A DNA stretch of 64,000 nt from Pontibacter sp. SGAir0037 (GCF_005491705.1 NZ_CP028092.1:3100001-3164000), one strand, 5' to 3'. Positions 49,976-59,854 are shown, numbered from the stretch's first letter. Program-made: numbers and translations. Notes: generated by a model not told the origin, from the letters alone.

Positions 49976-52678
49976 TTATATGGTTGCTTTCAATTTTGTA
50001 CGTTCTATGCCAAACTGCAGAATCCTGTGAATAAAATCGTAAGGTTTGTAGCCGTTGATAGCCGTCTGATGGAAAATACAGGTTGCCGGTGTCATACCTG
50101 GCAAGGAGTTCACTTCTATGATGATTGTTTCAACTTCATCGTCTTCCAGGATGCGGACAAAGGCATCTATACGGGCATACCCTTCAATCTGCAGAATCTG
50201 CGCGACACGCTTCAGGTCCTCTTTCACCTTATCCGATATCTTCTGGCGGCGCGCCGGGTCAGCAGCATAACGCGCCGGTGTAATATTCTGCCCCTCGCCC
50301 GCCAGAAACTTTTCTTCCAGCGACAGTACTTCGCCTTCTGCCAGGGCCTCGGATGCTTCGAACACCTCGTACGCTACCGTGCCATCCGGGCTATAGCGCG
50401 TCAGTAAGCCGCCGGTTATCTCCAGGAAGTGCTTGGCTCCGTTTCTGGAGATAAGCGTTTCCACCAGGAAGCCGGCCTTGTTCGGAAACTCTTCTTTAAA
50501 GCCCAGCGATAAGGTTCTGGTACATTCTGTGTCCAGTTCTTCCATTTCTCTGAAAATAAGCTTTGTGAAAGCTTCCAGTTCAGTGCGGTTCTTTATTTTT
50601 TTAACTGCAGAGCTACAGCCATCATCAGCAGGCTTGGCTATAAACGGATACGTAAACTCCGCCTCCAGTTCCCGGTAAAAAGCCTCTGCATCCTGCAGCC
50701 AGTCTTCTTTAAAGGCCATCCGATGTTTGGCTACCGGTACGCCATACTTTGCCAGTATCTCGTTGGTCTCGTATTTGTTAATCGTGATCTGCGAAGAGCG
50801 TATGCCGGAACCATTATAAGGTATGTAAAGCTTCTCCAGTTCCTGTTGCAGCGCACCATCCTCTCCCGGACGGCCATGCAAGGCGATAAACACCACATCC
50901 ACCAGGTTCTTCAGCTGGCTGTAAGAGATACGCTGCGGCTCTTCCAGGCTCTTACCTGTATACTTGCGGGTAATGTTTTCGGCCTCTGCCATAATATCCT
51001 GCAACACCGGATGCGCTTTGCCGCCATGCTCAAAGTGCAGTATCTTTTCTTTGATATCGTCGGCATTATCTTTCAACATAATGTTGATCGGAATGCTGTA
51101 CAAACGGTGCTCCTCGTTGCTGCCTGTCAGGAAGATTGGCAGCGGCTCATACTGGGTAGAAGAAGAGAGCTTTTCATAAATATTGCGTCCACTTTCCACC
51201 GAAATATGTCTCTCAGAAGAGTAGCCACCCATAATTACGCCTACCCGAATTCTATCGTGGCGCTGTGCCTGCTCTTCTTTGATAGCCTCATCAAGCTTTT
51301 GCAGCAACCCGGCCAGTTTCACGGTATCTTTGCCCGACTTCAGGCGCTCCACCAGCGACGTACGAATGATATACGTCAGGAACTGCGAAGGATTAAGCCC
51401 GATTTCGGCAGCCTGGTGGAAAAAGAACGACGAAGGCAACATGCCGGAGGTCGTATTTGGGTCGTTGAGGAAAATCTCGCCATTTCCGGTAATAAAACCA
51501 TCGAGGCGGGCATACACATTAAAGCCGAAGGCTGTAAATAACTTACTGCAGGCCTGCCTGATCTGCTGTATCTGCTCCGTAGGCAGGTTGATAGGGGTAA
51601 TTTTCCGGCTCAGCCCAGGCAGGTATTTCGAACGGTAGTCGAATACCTCGCTGCCTTTCACAATTTCAGTGGGCGGCAAGGCAAGCGCTTTTCCGGTTTC
51701 ATCCTGCACTACAATACACGAGAACTCCCTGCCTTGTATAAAGGCCTCCACCAGCACCATTGGCTCACGCTCCAGGCTGGTAAGTGTTATGGTATTGGCA
51801 ACAGAGACGGCAAAAGTTTGGTTGATATGCCGCAACAACTCCTCCGGGTGATATATGATAGTACCATCTTCCAGGGTAACCGGCATTCCGATTCCTTCAC
51901 GTATATCTACCAATTGTTTCATGGCGGCTACCTGCTTCTCTTCCGAAAGCTGCTGCCACTGTGCTTTGTAGATGGTCTTGGTAAAGAAACTACGGTCTAC
52001 TCCCTGCTCAAAAAGGCTGAAATCCTTTTCTTTGATGATAGACACACCAATAGAAGAGCCCTGGTGAGGAGCCTTCAGCACCAGCGGCAAACCCAGCTCT
52101 GCCACCAACCGGTCAAACAACTGTTCCCGGCTTTCCTGCTGCATCCAGTCGCTGTAGGAAATGGTTCTGTAGTCGGGCGTTGGAAAACCGTTTTGCCTGA
52201 GCAATTCTTTCTGAATGGCTTTATCTATCCCTATAGCAGAAGGCAGGATGCCAGAGCCGGAATAAGGGATATGATACCACTCCAGCAGCCCCTGAATGCT
52301 ACCATCTTCGCCGTAGGGCCCGTGCAATGCCAGGAAAGCAAAGTCGAAGTGCTGGCTAAACTCATGCGGCAACAGGCGCTTACCTGCTCTGGCAATGATC
52401 TCATCCTGCTCGGTGATGCTTAGCTCTCCCAACGATTCCAGGTAGATCTGCAGCCCGTGTTCTGTCTCCGGCAGCGCCTCTACAGGTGGGTAAAAGTCAC
52501 GGATGGTGCCTTTGTAAATGTACTGCCAGTCTAGTAATATAAAGTTGCCCAGGCTGTCGGCAAATACCGGAACCGCCTCAAACAGTGATTTATCTAAGTT
52601 ATCGTAAACCGTACGGCCACCCGCAAAAGAGATCTCACGCTCACGCGATGGCCCACCGAAAATTATTCCTATTCTCAT
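49976..52678 (-). CDS. ddl: D-alanine--D-alanine ligase, tandem two-module fusion
   Basis: Protein of 900 residues built of two complete Ddl-type modules (about 1-450 and 455-900). Each has the N-terminal GGPSREREIS or GGYSSERHIS loop, an ALHGPYGEDG or ALHGRPGEDG motif, an SGI(L/R) segment and an ATP-grasp domain. The metal-binding C-terminal loop is canonical in the second module (EVNSLPGMTP) but changed in the first (NDPNTTSGML), where the first Glu is replaced by Asp-Pro. The second module is therefore the better candidate for standard catalysis. A long N-terminal open frame to 52750 is rejected because the family starts MRIGIIFGG. The product makes the D-Ala-D-Ala of peptidoglycan. Confidence 0.93.
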   Translation of the reverse strand: MRIGIIFGGPSREREISFAGGRTVYDNLDKSLFEAVPVFADSLGNFILLDWQYIYKGTIRDFYPPVEALPETEHGLQIYLESLGELSITEQDEIIARAGKRLLPHEFSQHFDFAFLALHGPYGEDGSIQGLLEWYHIPYSGSGILPSAIGIDKAIQKELLRQNGFPTPDYRTISYSDWMQQESREQLFDRLVAELGLPLVLKAPHQGSSIGVSIIKEKDFSLFEQGVDRSFFTKTIYKAQWQQLSEEKQVAAMKQLVDIREGIGMPVTLEDGTIIYHPEELLRHINQTFAVSVANTITLTSLEREPMVLVEAFIQGREFSCIVVQDETGKALALPPTEIVKGSEVFDYRSKYLPGLSRKITPINLPTEQIQQIRQACSKLFTAFGFNVYARLDGFITGNGEIFLNDPNTTSGMLPSSFFFHQAAEIGLNPSQFLTYIIRTSLVERLKSGKDTVKLAGLLQKLDEAIKEEQAQRHDRIRVGVIMGGYSSERHISVESGRNIYEKLSSSTQYEPLPIFLTGSNEEHRLYSIPINIMLKDNADDIKEKILHFEHGGKAHPVLQDIMAEAENITRKYTGKSLEEPQRISYSQLKNLVDVVFIALHGRPGEDGALQQELEKLYIPYNGSGIRSSQITINKYETNEILAKYGVPVAKHRMAFKEDWLQDAEAFYRELEAEFTYPFIAKPADDGCSSAVKKIKNRTELEAFTKLIFREMEELDTECTRTLSLGFKEEFPNKAGFLVETLISRNGAKHFLEITGGLLTRYSPDGTVAYEVFEASEALAEGEVLSLEEKFLAGEGQNITPARYAADPARRQKISDKVKEDLKRVAQILQIEGYARIDAFVRILEDDEVETIIIEVNSLPGMTPATCIFHQTAINGYKPYDFIHRILQFGIERTKLKATI

Positions 52679-52913
52679 TGTGTGCAAAGGTAATAAAATT
52701 AGGCAGTTCTTCTGCAAGCGCCACTGCCTCTGCTTCAAACGTTTTTGCATCGCTTAAAGTGCTACATCAGGTATAAAGCGTATCACACATCAGCATAATA
52801 TCCAAAAAAATATGATTAAATTAAAAATAATTGTGTATTTTACACCTGTATCACAGCCCCTTTTCAACGAGTAGATCATAATTACCTGTATTACTTTAGC
52901 ATATACATAAGAA

Positions 52914-54140
52914 ATGATAAATCCGAAAATTCCTGAAAATGAAAAAAGCAGGTTGGCTGTGTTGCATGAGTACCAGGTATTGGGCACTTTACCCGAAAAA
53001 GACTTTGACGATATAACCAAAATCGCTTCCGAAATATGCCAGACTCCAATCTCCCTTATTAACCTGATTGATGCTGACATACAATGGACCAAGTCGTATT
53101 ATGGTCTGGAAGTAACAGAAATGCCCAGAGAACTGGCCTTTTGTGCCTATACCATTAACGATCCCTATCGGCCAACAATTATTCCGGATGCAACAAAGGA
53201 TGAACGCTTTCACGACAATCCTTATGTAGCAGCAGGACCGCAACTAATTTTTTATACTGGTATCCCGCTCATGAGTCCTGACGGATATGCACTCGGAACG
53301 CTGTGTGTGCTGGACTATAAACCCAGAGAATTAACCCAAAACCAATTAGACGCGTTACGGGCACTTGCCAACCAGGTGATGTCCCAGCTGGAGCTCAGAA
53401 GAAGAAACAGGCAACTGGAACAGTTAAACAAGGAAATGAGCAGGCTCAACCGAAACCTGGCCGAATTTTCGTACCGGGCCTCACACAACCTGAAAACGCC
53501 ACTCCGGGGCATCAGTTCGCTGGCTACCTGGCTGCAGGATGAGTATGGCGACAAACTGGATGCGCAGGGTATGGAATACCTGTCGCTTATCCACCAGAGA
53601 ACAAACCAGCTGCACCAGCTCATCAACGGTATTCTGACTTATTCCAAAGTAACTACTCTTTCCGTTAACCAAGCCGAAACATTCGATCTGACAGACCTGA
53701 TCCGGGAAATTATTACACAAGTTCATGTTCCGGCTTCCTTTGTGCTTGATTATCCGCAGGAGCATCCCCTCCTCTTGCTTTACCAGCCTGGGCTGCACCA
53801 GATACTGCACCACCTTATTTCCAATGCTGTTAAATATAACAACAAAGAAATGGGCGAAATTTTAGTGGATTTTATGGAAAGCGATAAACGCTACCTCTTT
53901 TATGTGATTGATAATGGTCCCGGCATTCAGCCACAGTACCGGGAAAAGGTATTTCAGTTATTCGAAACGCTTCATTTTCATCCGAACCAACAGGAAAACA
54001 GCGTAGGGGTCGGGCTGGCGACTGTTAAAGCGATAGTTGAAAAAATGCATGGCCACATTAGCATTATCGACAGGCCCGACAATGAGGAGGGAGCATGCTT
54101 CCGGCTGGAATTTGAAAAGCCAAGGCAGCCCGCCCGCTAG
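52914..54140 (+). CDS. GAF-domain sensor histidine kinase
   Basis: Cytoplasmic kinase of 408 residues. An N-terminal GAF domain (about 15-155; ICQTPISLINLIDADIQWTKS and PLMSPDGYALGTLCVLDYKP) is followed by a coiled coil (QLELRRRNRQLEQLNKEMSRLN) and the HisKA box YRASHNLKTPLRGISSL with the phospho-acceptor His. The HATPase_c domain shows N (LISNAVKYNN), G1 (DNGPGIQPQYR) and G2 (VGVGLATVKAIVE) boxes. There is no membrane segment. No response regulator is adjacent on the same strand; a single-domain receiver lies 1.0 kb downstream on the other strand. Confidence 0.93.
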   Translation: MINPKIPENEKSRLAVLHEYQVLGTLPEKDFDDITKIASEICQTPISLINLIDADIQWTKSYYGLEVTEMPRELAFCAYTINDPYRPTIIPDATKDERFHDNPYVAAGPQLIFYTGIPLMSPDGYALGTLCVLDYKPRELTQNQLDALRALANQVMSQLELRRRNRQLEQLNKEMSRLNRNLAEFSYRASHNLKTPLRGISSLATWLQDEYGDKLDAQGMEYLSLIHQRTNQLHQLINGILTYSKVTTLSVNQAETFDLTDLIREIITQVHVPASFVLDYPQEHPLLLLYQPGLHQILHHLISNAVKYNNKEMGEILVDFMESDKRYLFYVIDNGPGIQPQYREKVFQLFETLHFHPNQQENSVGVGLATVKAIVEKMHGHISIIDRPDNEEGACFRLEFEKPRQPAR

Positions 54141-54228
54141 CCTGGCTTCAACTGCCAAAAGCTAACTCAAGCCTCCGTTTAGCGTTTACAAAAAAAGCTG
54201 GTCCTATAGAACCTGTTATGGCTACCGT

Positions 54229-55146
54229 ATGATGACTACTTCTAAAGCTTTTTTTAAGAAAACATGGCATATCCTGCAAGACACCCAGGAAGGTTTCAAG
54301 CAAAACGAACCTATCGTTTATAGTGCTGCTATCGCTTTTTTTACTATTTTCTCACTTCCTGCCATCCTGATCGTGCTTACCCTGATAGGCTCCGCCTTTT
54401 TTGCCGAACAGGAAGTAAGAACAGAGATTGTGCATCGCGTAGAGGAGCTGATAAACGAAGAAGCCGGCGAACAGGTAAGCACCGTGCTGGAAAATGTAGT
54501 AGAAGTACCGGCCGGCATCTGGGGCATCCTGATAGCTGTGGTGGTGGTGGTTAAAAGCGCTACCATTATTCTGTTCATCACACAAAAAGCACTTAACTCT
54601 GTCTGGAATATTAAGGTAAAGCCGAAGGTAAAGTATTTCAAGCTCTTGAAACACCGGCTCCTGACCTTGGCTCTGCTGGCTGGCTTAGGAATATTGCTCT
54701 CTATCAGCCTGATGCTGGACACGCTGTTTGCCATGTTCAGCGATCAGTTGTTTCAGGTTTTTGATGAGTGGTATGAGCCCGCCGTAAGAACGATCAACAT
54801 TGCCTTTTCAGTAGCTGTTGTGCTGGTGGTGTTTACAGCCATACATAAATTTTTACCCGATGCGCGCATCAGCTGGAAAGATGCCGTTGCAGGGGGCATC
54901 ATCACCTCCATCCTCTTCCTGATCGGGAAGCAGGTTATTAACCTGGTGCTGAACAATATTAAGATTGCAGGTATTTATGCCGCGGCAGGTTCTTTTGTGG
55001 TGCTGCTGCTGTGGGTGTTTTACTCTTCTATTATTCTATATATTGGCGCTATTGTAACAAAGGCATACGCCAACAACCATGGCCGCGATATTGAACCGAG
55101 CTCCATTGCCTATAAGTTCGACCATGTAAAAGATGAGGAGGGCTAA
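54229..55146 (+). CDS. YihY/virulence factor BrkB family inner membrane protein
   Basis: Integral membrane protein of 305 residues with about six membrane helices (for example IVYSAAIAFFTIFSLPAILIVLTLIGSAFF at the N-terminus and SFVVLLLWVFYSSIILYIGAIVTK near the C-terminus). The family signature GAIVTKAYA is at the end. Function unknown, despite the former ribonuclease BN name. The gene ends inside the convergent receiver gene, sharing 4 bases. Confidence 0.92.
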   Translation: MMTTSKAFFKKTWHILQDTQEGFKQNEPIVYSAAIAFFTIFSLPAILIVLTLIGSAFFAEQEVRTEIVHRVEELINEEAGEQVSTVLENVVEVPAGIWGILIAVVVVVKSATIILFITQKALNSVWNIKVKPKVKYFKLLKHRLLTLALLAGLGILLSISLMLDTLFAMFSDQLFQVFDEWYEPAVRTINIAFSVAVVLVVFTAIHKFLPDARISWKDAVAGGIITSILFLIGKQVINLVLNNIKIAGIYAAAGSFVVLLLWVFYSSIILYIGAIVTKAYANNHGRDIEPSSIAYKFDHVKDEEG

Positions 55147-55556
55147 GCAAAGTGCTTCTGAAGCAGCTGCTGTAAAGCATCTCCGGTCAGGGGCTTGTTT
55201 ACAAAGTCTTTTACGCCGTTAATTTTTACTTTCTCCACATCCTTCGCATTCAGCGAGGTGGTAAGTATTACGATTACCACTGCTTCTTTCCCCGGTATAT
55301 CCAGCGAGTCAAAAGCATGCAGAAATCCAAACCCATCCAGCACCGGCATGTTAAGGTCCAGGAGAATAAGTTTTGGCAATGGCGCTTCCAGGTTGTCCGC
55401 TACTAAACTACAAGGTTGCAGCAATTCCAGGGCATCTCTCCCGTTCTTGGCAATATGGAGTTTCTCAGCTATACCGAGCTTCTTAAAAAGTAATTCATTA
55501 ACAAAATTAGTAGCTTCATCATCGTCTACCAGCAGCACAGAATCTATCTTTCTCAT
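55143..55556 (-). CDS. Single-domain response regulator (receiver)
   Basis: Stand-alone CheY-like receiver of 137 residues. Acidic residues are in LLVDDDEATNF, the phospho-acceptor Asp in LILLDLNMPVLDGFGFL, Thr in VVIVILTTSLNAKD and Lys in VNKPLTG. The FVNELLFKK and DALELLQPC segments are as in the Bacteroidota receivers that serve PAS-type hybrid kinases. There is no output domain. The strong candidate partner is the PAS histidine kinase 52 bases upstream on the same strand. Confidence 0.93.
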   Translation of the reverse strand: MRKIDSVLLVDDDEATNFVNELLFKKLGIAEKLHIAKNGRDALELLQPCSLVADNLEAPLPKLILLDLNMPVLDGFGFLHAFDSLDIPGKEAVVIVILTTSLNAKDVEKVKINGVKDFVNKPLTGDALQQLLQKHFA

Positions 55557-55607
55557 GTAGTACGCCTCTATAATTGTGAAGAGTTTCTCCTTATACGTAC
55601 AAAGGTA

Positions 55608-57710
55608 CTATTTTAGTATAAAATATACTTTAAATGTTGTACCAACTCCTACTGTGCCATCTACTTCTATCCTGCCTCCGGCATTTTCAACTATTCTTTT
55701 TACAATATAAAGCCCAACGCCGGAACCTTCCACATGATCGTGTAAACGCTTAAACATGGAAAACATCTTTTGCTTATCTGCCATGTTTACACCCAGACCA
55801 TTATCGGAAACAGTTAGAACCAGTTGATCTGCTGTCACCTCAGTGGCAATATGTATGTGCGGTGTTCTGTCGGGAGAACGGTATTTCAGGGCATTGCTCA
55901 CCAGGTTATACACGATGCTACGGATGTTTTTTGCAGAAAAACTAATTGTTGATGCTTCTGCAAAATCAGTCTCGATGCGCGCCTGGGTTTCGTGGATCAA
56001 CGTTTCAAAGTCCAGCAGCACCTCTTTCACCACCTCCGGCAACTGGATATTAGTTACATCCTCCTCTGATTCCCGCTGAATTTTGGCAACTTCCGTCAGG
56101 TCGGCTACAGCACGCTTAAACCGGTCTATCGAGCCCCGGATCAGCTCGATCAGGCGCATTACGGTATCAGAATGCAGTGTTTCTTCCGGCAGGTGATGAA
56201 CCAGTGCATGCATCAGCCCCTCTATATTGGAAATGGGAGCTTTTAAATCGTGTGAGGCGGAATAAACAAAATTATCGAGGTCGGCATTGGTGGCTAGCAG
56301 CTCTTTGTTCATCGCTTCGATTTCGTGCCGCGCCTGCACCTGCTCATCTACTCCAACAGCCACAGCAATAATACCTGTTATAAACCCCTGGGCATTCCGC
56401 AGCGGCTGATACACAAAGTTAAAATGAACTTTCTCCATTTTTCCGTTGCGTTCGAGCGTCACGGGCAGTTCGTTATTTACATAAGGTATACCGGTAGTTA
56501 ATACACCATCCAGAAGCTCCTTTATCCCCTGGTCTCTCACCTCGGGCAGAACAGACAGTAGCGGCTTGTTTAATACTTCTTCCAGCGTACGCCCCCAAAG
56601 CTCGCATATACCGGGGTTAGCCAGCTCTACTATGTAGTCGGGTCCGTTCAAAATTGTAATACCTACAGGAGCCTGCTGAAAAATCTCGCTTAAATACTTT
56701 TGCTGCCGGGCCATTTCTTCCCTGGCCTGCACACCTGCAATGGAAGTTGCTATCTGCCCTGCCAGCAACTGATGGAAATTCTGAAAATCCTGGTTATACT
56801 CCAGCGTTGAACTCAGGCCTGAGATGAAAAAGCCAATCAGATAATTGTGACCAGGCCTGAAAATGGGTATGATAGCAGCTTGCCGGGCACCATTTACATG
56901 TCTGATGTGTATCATGGCTTCAACGGAAAGGCTTTTAAGGTCTATTATTTCAGCTCTACCAGATGCCAGTACTGCATTTAAATGTCGTGCAAATTCATTT
57001 CCTTCTTCCGTAAGATCAATTCTGAGAAGATCAGTTGTTGAAAGGTTGCCTCCTGAATGTCCTGCCAATTGAGCTACTGAACCAGCACCATTCAACAGGA
57101 AAATCATGCTGAACGGGATGTCACTGGTATTTTGGTTCAGTATATCACAAACTGACTGGCAGGCAGACTGCTGTGTCTGTAACTGAGACATGGCATCAGA
57201 AATATCTTTCAGAGATTTTAGCCTCCGCTGCCCGAGTATAGTACTTGTCACCTCTGAGCAGGCACAGAAAATCCCTTTTACACTTCCATCGTCATCGAAT
57301 GCAGGGCTGTATGAAAAGGTCCAGTAGGTTTCTTCTAAAAACCCCTTCCTTTCCAACATCAATTTTAAGGCCTCTGCATAAAAGGGCTCTCCGCCGTTTA
57401 AAATATCTGTTACAATGCCTTGCAACTGGCCCCAGATCTCAGCCCACACAACAGGAGCCGAAGTTCCCAATGCCATAGGATGCTTATCTCCTAAAGCAGG
57501 CAAGTACGGATCGTTATGGAAAGAATACAGTTCTCTGGACCACCAGATAAACATCGGGAAACCAGAGTTCAACAACAGCCGCACATTGTTTTTCAGGCTT
57601 TGGGGCCACGTTTCAGGATTCCCGAGCGGATGTGTATCCCAGTCATATGCACGCATTAAAGCGCCCATTTCCCCGCCTCCCTTAAAAATATGAAGAGATT
57701 CTGTGCTCAT
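55608..57710 (-). CDS. PAS/GAF-type sensor histidine kinase
   Basis: Cytoplasmic kinase of 700 residues. The first PAS-like domain starts ALMRAYDWDTHPLGNPETW and contains the PMFIWWSRELYSFHNDPYLP ligand-pocket pattern; a GAF-like domain is near 190-330; a second PAS follows (QQAPVGITILNGPDYIVELANPGI), with a PAC segment. The HisKA box FVYSASHDLKAPISNIEGL has the phospho-acceptor His; the HATPase_c domain shows NLVSNALKY, SDNGLGVNMAD and GSGVGLYIVKRIVE. The ATG at 57710 (MSTESLH) is chosen over a TTG at 57773. It is followed by the receiver gene at 55556, so the pair probably forms one signalling unit. Confidence 0.93.
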   Translation of the reverse strand: MSTESLHIFKGGGEMGALMRAYDWDTHPLGNPETWPQSLKNNVRLLLNSGFPMFIWWSRELYSFHNDPYLPALGDKHPMALGTSAPVVWAEIWGQLQGIVTDILNGGEPFYAEALKLMLERKGFLEETYWTFSYSPAFDDDGSVKGIFCACSEVTSTILGQRRLKSLKDISDAMSQLQTQQSACQSVCDILNQNTSDIPFSMIFLLNGAGSVAQLAGHSGGNLSTTDLLRIDLTEEGNEFARHLNAVLASGRAEIIDLKSLSVEAMIHIRHVNGARQAAIIPIFRPGHNYLIGFFISGLSSTLEYNQDFQNFHQLLAGQIATSIAGVQAREEMARQQKYLSEIFQQAPVGITILNGPDYIVELANPGICELWGRTLEEVLNKPLLSVLPEVRDQGIKELLDGVLTTGIPYVNNELPVTLERNGKMEKVHFNFVYQPLRNAQGFITGIIAVAVGVDEQVQARHEIEAMNKELLATNADLDNFVYSASHDLKAPISNIEGLMHALVHHLPEETLHSDTVMRLIELIRGSIDRFKRAVADLTEVAKIQRESEEDVTNIQLPEVVKEVLLDFETLIHETQARIETDFAEASTISFSAKNIRSIVYNLVSNALKYRSPDRTPHIHIATEVTADQLVLTVSDNGLGVNMADKQKMFSMFKRLHDHVEGSGVGLYIVKRIVENAGGRIEVDGTVGVGTTFKVYFILK

Positions 57711-58032
57711 ATTGTCTTTAGTAGAAAAAGCTGCAGGTAAGTAGAATAGACTTACCCTTATGATCAAATACAAGTTGATGCCATGAGTTACGGCTCTACC
57801 TGTGCAATGTTATGTACGAAAATAGCAGCTGCTTACCGAATATGTACTTAGAGCGTAGATATAATAAGTATTAATACTCAAGATCAGGTATAAATTCAGG
57901 CTGTGCGGCGTTAAGGGCATCTTTTGCTTATAGCATACAAGGCAAACCTGACAGGTACAGAAAGCTGTATTATATGTTAAAACCAGATAGCTTTTTTATA
58001 TTTACTGAAATACTCATTATAAACTGATAACT
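57711..58032. other. Intergenic region between divergent kinase and aldo/keto reductase (322 bp)
   Basis: AT-rich region with divergent promoters. TATATTTA near 57997-58004 is a one-off match to the -7 consensus for the aldo/keto reductase. No RNA gene or further reading frame of merit was seen. Confidence 0.35.
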
Positions 58033-59004
58033 ATGGAATACAGAAGATTTGGCCGCACAGGCTGGAACATAAGTGAAATAGGATACGGGATGTGGGGCAT
58101 GGCAGGCTGGACGGAGTCAGACGATGCCCAGTCGGACCGCTCATTGGATATAGCCGTAGAGGGTGGCTGCAATTTTTTTGATACTGCCTGGGGCTATGGC
58201 GAAGGTAAAAGCGAACAGATTCTTGGCCGCCTTTTAAAGCGCCATACGGGAAAGCGCCTGTACATTGCCACTAAAATTCCGCCCAAAAACTTTACATGGC
58301 CTTCCCGCCGCGAATTTAAGTTGGAAGATTGCTTTCCGGCATCTCATATTGTAGAATATACCGAAAAAAGCCTGAAGAACCTGGGCGTAGAAACAATAGA
58401 CCTGCAGCAGTTCCACGTGTGGGAAGACAGCTGGGCCGAACACGAAGAGTGGCAAAAGGCAGTAGAAAAGCTGAAAGCTGACGGCAAAATCCAGCACATG
58501 GGCGTGAGTGTAAACCGCTGGGAACCCGAGAATGTACTGAACACGCTACACACAGGCCTGATTGACAGTGTGCAGGTGATATACAATATTTTTGATCAGG
58601 CCCCGGAAGATACCCTGTTCCCTCTTTGCGAGAAGCTGGACATTGGCATTATTGCACGCGTCCCATTCGATGAGGGCACCCTGACCGGCACCTTCACGAA
58701 AGAAACTACTTTCCCGGCTGACGACTGGCGCAGCACCTACTTTGTACCGGAAAACCTGAATTCCAGCGTAGAACATGCCGATAAATTAAAACCGCTTATA
58801 CCTGAAGGCATGACCATGGCAGAAATGGCCTTGCGCTTTATCCTGAGCAACCCTGGCGTTCATACTACCATACCAGGCATGCGCAAAGAGAAGAACGTGC
58901 GGACCAACATTGGCGCCAGCGATGGCAAAGGACTGACACAGGAACTCCTGGAAGAGCTAAAGCAGCACCGTTGGGACCGTGAGCCAACGGAATGGTCGCA
59001 ATAG
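58033..59004 (+). CDS. Aldo/keto reductase
   Basis: NADPH-dependent carbonyl reductase of 323 residues with the (beta/alpha)8 fold. The catalytic tetrad region is visible: FFDTAWGYGEGKSEQIL (Asp and Tyr), LYIATKIPP (Lys) and LQQFHVWEDSW (His). The YRRFGRTGWNISEIGYG start is typical of the YghZ/perakine-reductase-like group. The C-terminal region RKEKNVRTNIGASDG carries the Arg/Asn set for the adenosine phosphate. The natural substrate is unknown. A terminator follows. Confidence 0.95.
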   Translation: MEYRRFGRTGWNISEIGYGMWGMAGWTESDDAQSDRSLDIAVEGGCNFFDTAWGYGEGKSEQILGRLLKRHTGKRLYIATKIPPKNFTWPSRREFKLEDCFPASHIVEYTEKSLKNLGVETIDLQQFHVWEDSWAEHEEWQKAVEKLKADGKIQHMGVSVNRWEPENVLNTLHTGLIDSVQVIYNIFDQAPEDTLFPLCEKLDIGIIARVPFDEGTLTGTFTKETTFPADDWRSTYFVPENLNSSVEHADKLKPLIPEGMTMAEMALRFILSNPGVHTTIPGMRKEKNVRTNIGASDGKGLTQELLEELKQHRWDREPTEWSQ

Positions 59005-59033
59005 AAATTTAAACCGGCAATTAACTGGCACAC

Positions 59034-59065
59034 AAGCCCCTGCTTTTTGTGGCAGGGGCTTTTTG
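59034..59065 (+). terminator. Intrinsic terminator of the aldo/keto reductase gene
   Basis: A 10-bp perfect stem (59034-59043 with 59052-59061) with an 8-base loop and T run. Confidence 0.9.
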
Positions 59066-59127
59066 CATTTTACCAGCGGTTGTTCGCCTGCTTTTTAGTA
59101 ACATTGAAGGCTGAATGAACTTTGATT

Positions 59128-59577
59128 ATGGCTTTTACCCACATCTGCAAAGCTTTTCAGGAGCTGTCTCCTGATGAAATGTACGACATGCTCCGGCTAC
59201 GAAGCGAGGTATTTGTAGTAGAACAAAACTGTGTATTCTTGGATCTTGACAATAAAGACCAGAAGTGCCACCACTTGCTGCTATACCAGGATAATAAGTT
59301 GGCCGCTACAGCGCGACTTGTACCGCCGGGCCTGTCTTACGAGCACAACATGTCGATTGGCCGCATTGTAACCAGCCCGGCTGTAAGAGGCACCGGCGTA
59401 GGCAAAGTGCTAATGCAACTATCGCTGGATGCCTGCTATAGACTTTATGGCGCAGGCCCGATCAAGATCGGAGCACAGGTGTATGCCCGAAAATTTTACG
59501 AGGCCTTCGGTTTTGAGCAGTCAGGCGAAGTATACGACGAAGATGGGATCGACCACATAGAAATGACCAAAGCCTAA
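59128..59577 (+). CDS. GNAT-family N-acetyltransferase (ElaA-like)
   Basis: Acyltransferase of 149 residues. The ElaA-type N-terminus MLRLRSEVFVVEQNCVF is followed by the acetyl-CoA loop SIGRIVTSPAVRGTGVGKVLMQ, with the R/Q-x-x-G-x-G/A pattern as RGTGVG. The C-terminal YEAFGFEQSGEVYDEDGIDHIEM is diagnostic for the ElaA group. Substrate unknown. A TTG two codons upstream is passed over. The next gene (DUF3820) starts 11 bases after the stop, suggesting one transcript. Confidence 0.93.
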   Translation: MAFTHICKAFQELSPDEMYDMLRLRSEVFVVEQNCVFLDLDNKDQKCHHLLLYQDNKLAATARLVPPGLSYEHNMSIGRIVTSPAVRGTGVGKVLMQLSLDACYRLYGAGPIKIGAQVYARKFYEAFGFEQSGEVYDEDGIDHIEMTKA

Positions 59578-59588
59578 GCACTTGCCTT

Positions 59589-59843
59589 ATGTCTGAACAA
59601 ACACAACCCAATGCTGATATTTTGCTGGACCTGGTAAAAGTGCAGATGCCTTTCGGCAAGTATAAGGGCACTACCTTATGCGATCTGCCGGTTTCTTACC
59701 TGGAGTGGTTTTACAGCCAGGGCCTGCCAGCCGGCAAACTCGGGATGCAATTAGCTACCATCTACGAAATCAAAACCAATGGCCTAGAGTATCTGCTGGA
59801 GCCCCTGAAAAAGCAGGCACGGCAGCATACAAGGCGATTTTAA
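59589..59843 (+). CDS. DUF3820 family protein
   Basis: Protein of 84 residues. The family pattern MPFGKYKGTTLCDLPVSYLEW is present; the G-x-Y-K-G motif and the paired Leu/Asp are as in the DUF3820 (putative quorum-sensing-regulated virulence factor) family, related to the exonuclease-associated C-terminal module. Function unknown. It is 11 bases downstream of the GNAT gene and ends 12 bases before the stop of the convergent AEC transporter. Confidence 0.88.
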   Translation: MSEQTQPNADILLDLVKVQMPFGKYKGTTLCDLPVSYLEWFYSQGLPAGKLGMQLATIYEIKTNGLEYLLEPLKKQARQHTRRF

Positions 59844-59854
59844 ACAGGATACTC

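Noticed and set aside
50723..51541. 272-codon plus-strand frame over the Ddl fusion
   Set aside because: It is a shadow of the conserved ligase; no motif was recognised.
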